Under the pieces are notes generated by a model that did not search any database, was not told the DNA's origin, and saw only the letters and a program-made list of their open reading frames with translations. This document shows, piece by piece, positions 63,946-64,000 of a stretch of DNA of 64,000 nt (positions within the stretch are counted from its first letter, which is position 1; each line of letters opens with the position of its first letter). Made by a program: the position numbers and the translations under genes. Where the stretch lies: contig NC_092879.1 in the NCBI RefSeq assembly GCF_028372415.1, positions 70,166,412-70,230,411 on the forward strand, read 5' to 3'. This stretch comes from Notamacropus eugenii (lineage: Eukaryota > Chordata > Mammalia > Diprotodontia > Macropodidae).

Positions 63946-64000
63946 ATGGAAACCATCACCACCCTTGAGGAACTTTGATTATACTGTCATAGAATCTGAG

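Larger units (their letters stand above)
59458..64000 (+). other. MTMR1: MTMR1 intron 13 (partial, over 4.5 kb)
   Basis: The window ends inside this intron; the remaining MTMR1 exons were not found in it. Contents: a MIR-like SINE (59,515-59,700), an RTE-tail SINE (60,005-60,245), an unrecognised stretch (60,250-61,320), L3/CR1 (61,330-61,755), an L2 3' end (62,195-62,320), L3 split by an L1 scrap (62,860-63,215), an antisense L2 piece (63,225-63,600) and a SINE (63,680-63,945). Confidence 0.7.

Noticed and set aside
59458..64000. Search for MTMR1 exons 14 and 15
   Set aside because: No frame with the VNYYVRWN-type segment or the C-terminal coiled coil was found, so the gene is taken to continue beyond the window.

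Overview
This is mammalian nuclear DNA and most likely comes from a marsupial X chromosome. Two myotubularin genes lie head to tail on the + strand, in the MTM1-then-MTMR1 order known from human Xq28. The repeat content fits a marsupial: tRNA-derived SINEs with an RTE/BovB-like tail, abundant L2 and L3/CR1 LINE fossils, MIR-like SINEs, and L1-type pieces. The species is not established; the assignment rests on repeat style and on protein similarity recalled without a database search.

Layout. Positions 1-10,640 hold the last four coding exons of MTM1 (1068-1160, 2515-2628, 5219-5395, 8079-8246) and its long 3' UTR, with two candidate poly(A) signals. Positions 10,641-18,570 are intergenic and full of old repeats, ending in an antisense L1 that stops about 90 bp before a CpG island. 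Positions 18,575-19,110 are the MTMR1 promoter/CpG island and first coding exon. Thirteen MTMR1 coding exons follow from 18,941 to 59,457; they join in frame into 542 codons containing the PH-GRAM domain and most of the phosphatase domain, with the catalytic C-X5-R at about residues 428-434. The last two expected exons were not found before 64,000 and must lie beyond the window.

Function. Both genes encode 3-phosphatases acting on PtdIns3P and PtdIns(3,5)P2 in endosomal membrane traffic. They are tandem paralogues with matching exon sizes (93 and 114 bp) across the same part of the protein.

The most unusual structure is a nearly perfect inverted duplication inside MTMR1. About 1.57 kb in intron 2 (26,247-27,812) is the reverse complement of 57,864-59,460, which covers the end of intron 12 and all of exon 13. 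By eye the arms differ by four substitutions, two homopolymer length changes and one 29-bp indel. Intron 2 therefore carries an intact antisense copy of exon 13, and the arms flank exons 3-12. This arrangement could form a long intramolecular RNA duplex, favour a circular RNA of exons 3-12, or allow a gene-breaking 30-kb inversion. Intron 2 also holds a strong phase-0 24-nt microexon candidate and a weaker 51-nt cassette candidate; human MTMR1 is known to have muscle-regulated alternative exons between exons 2 and 3.
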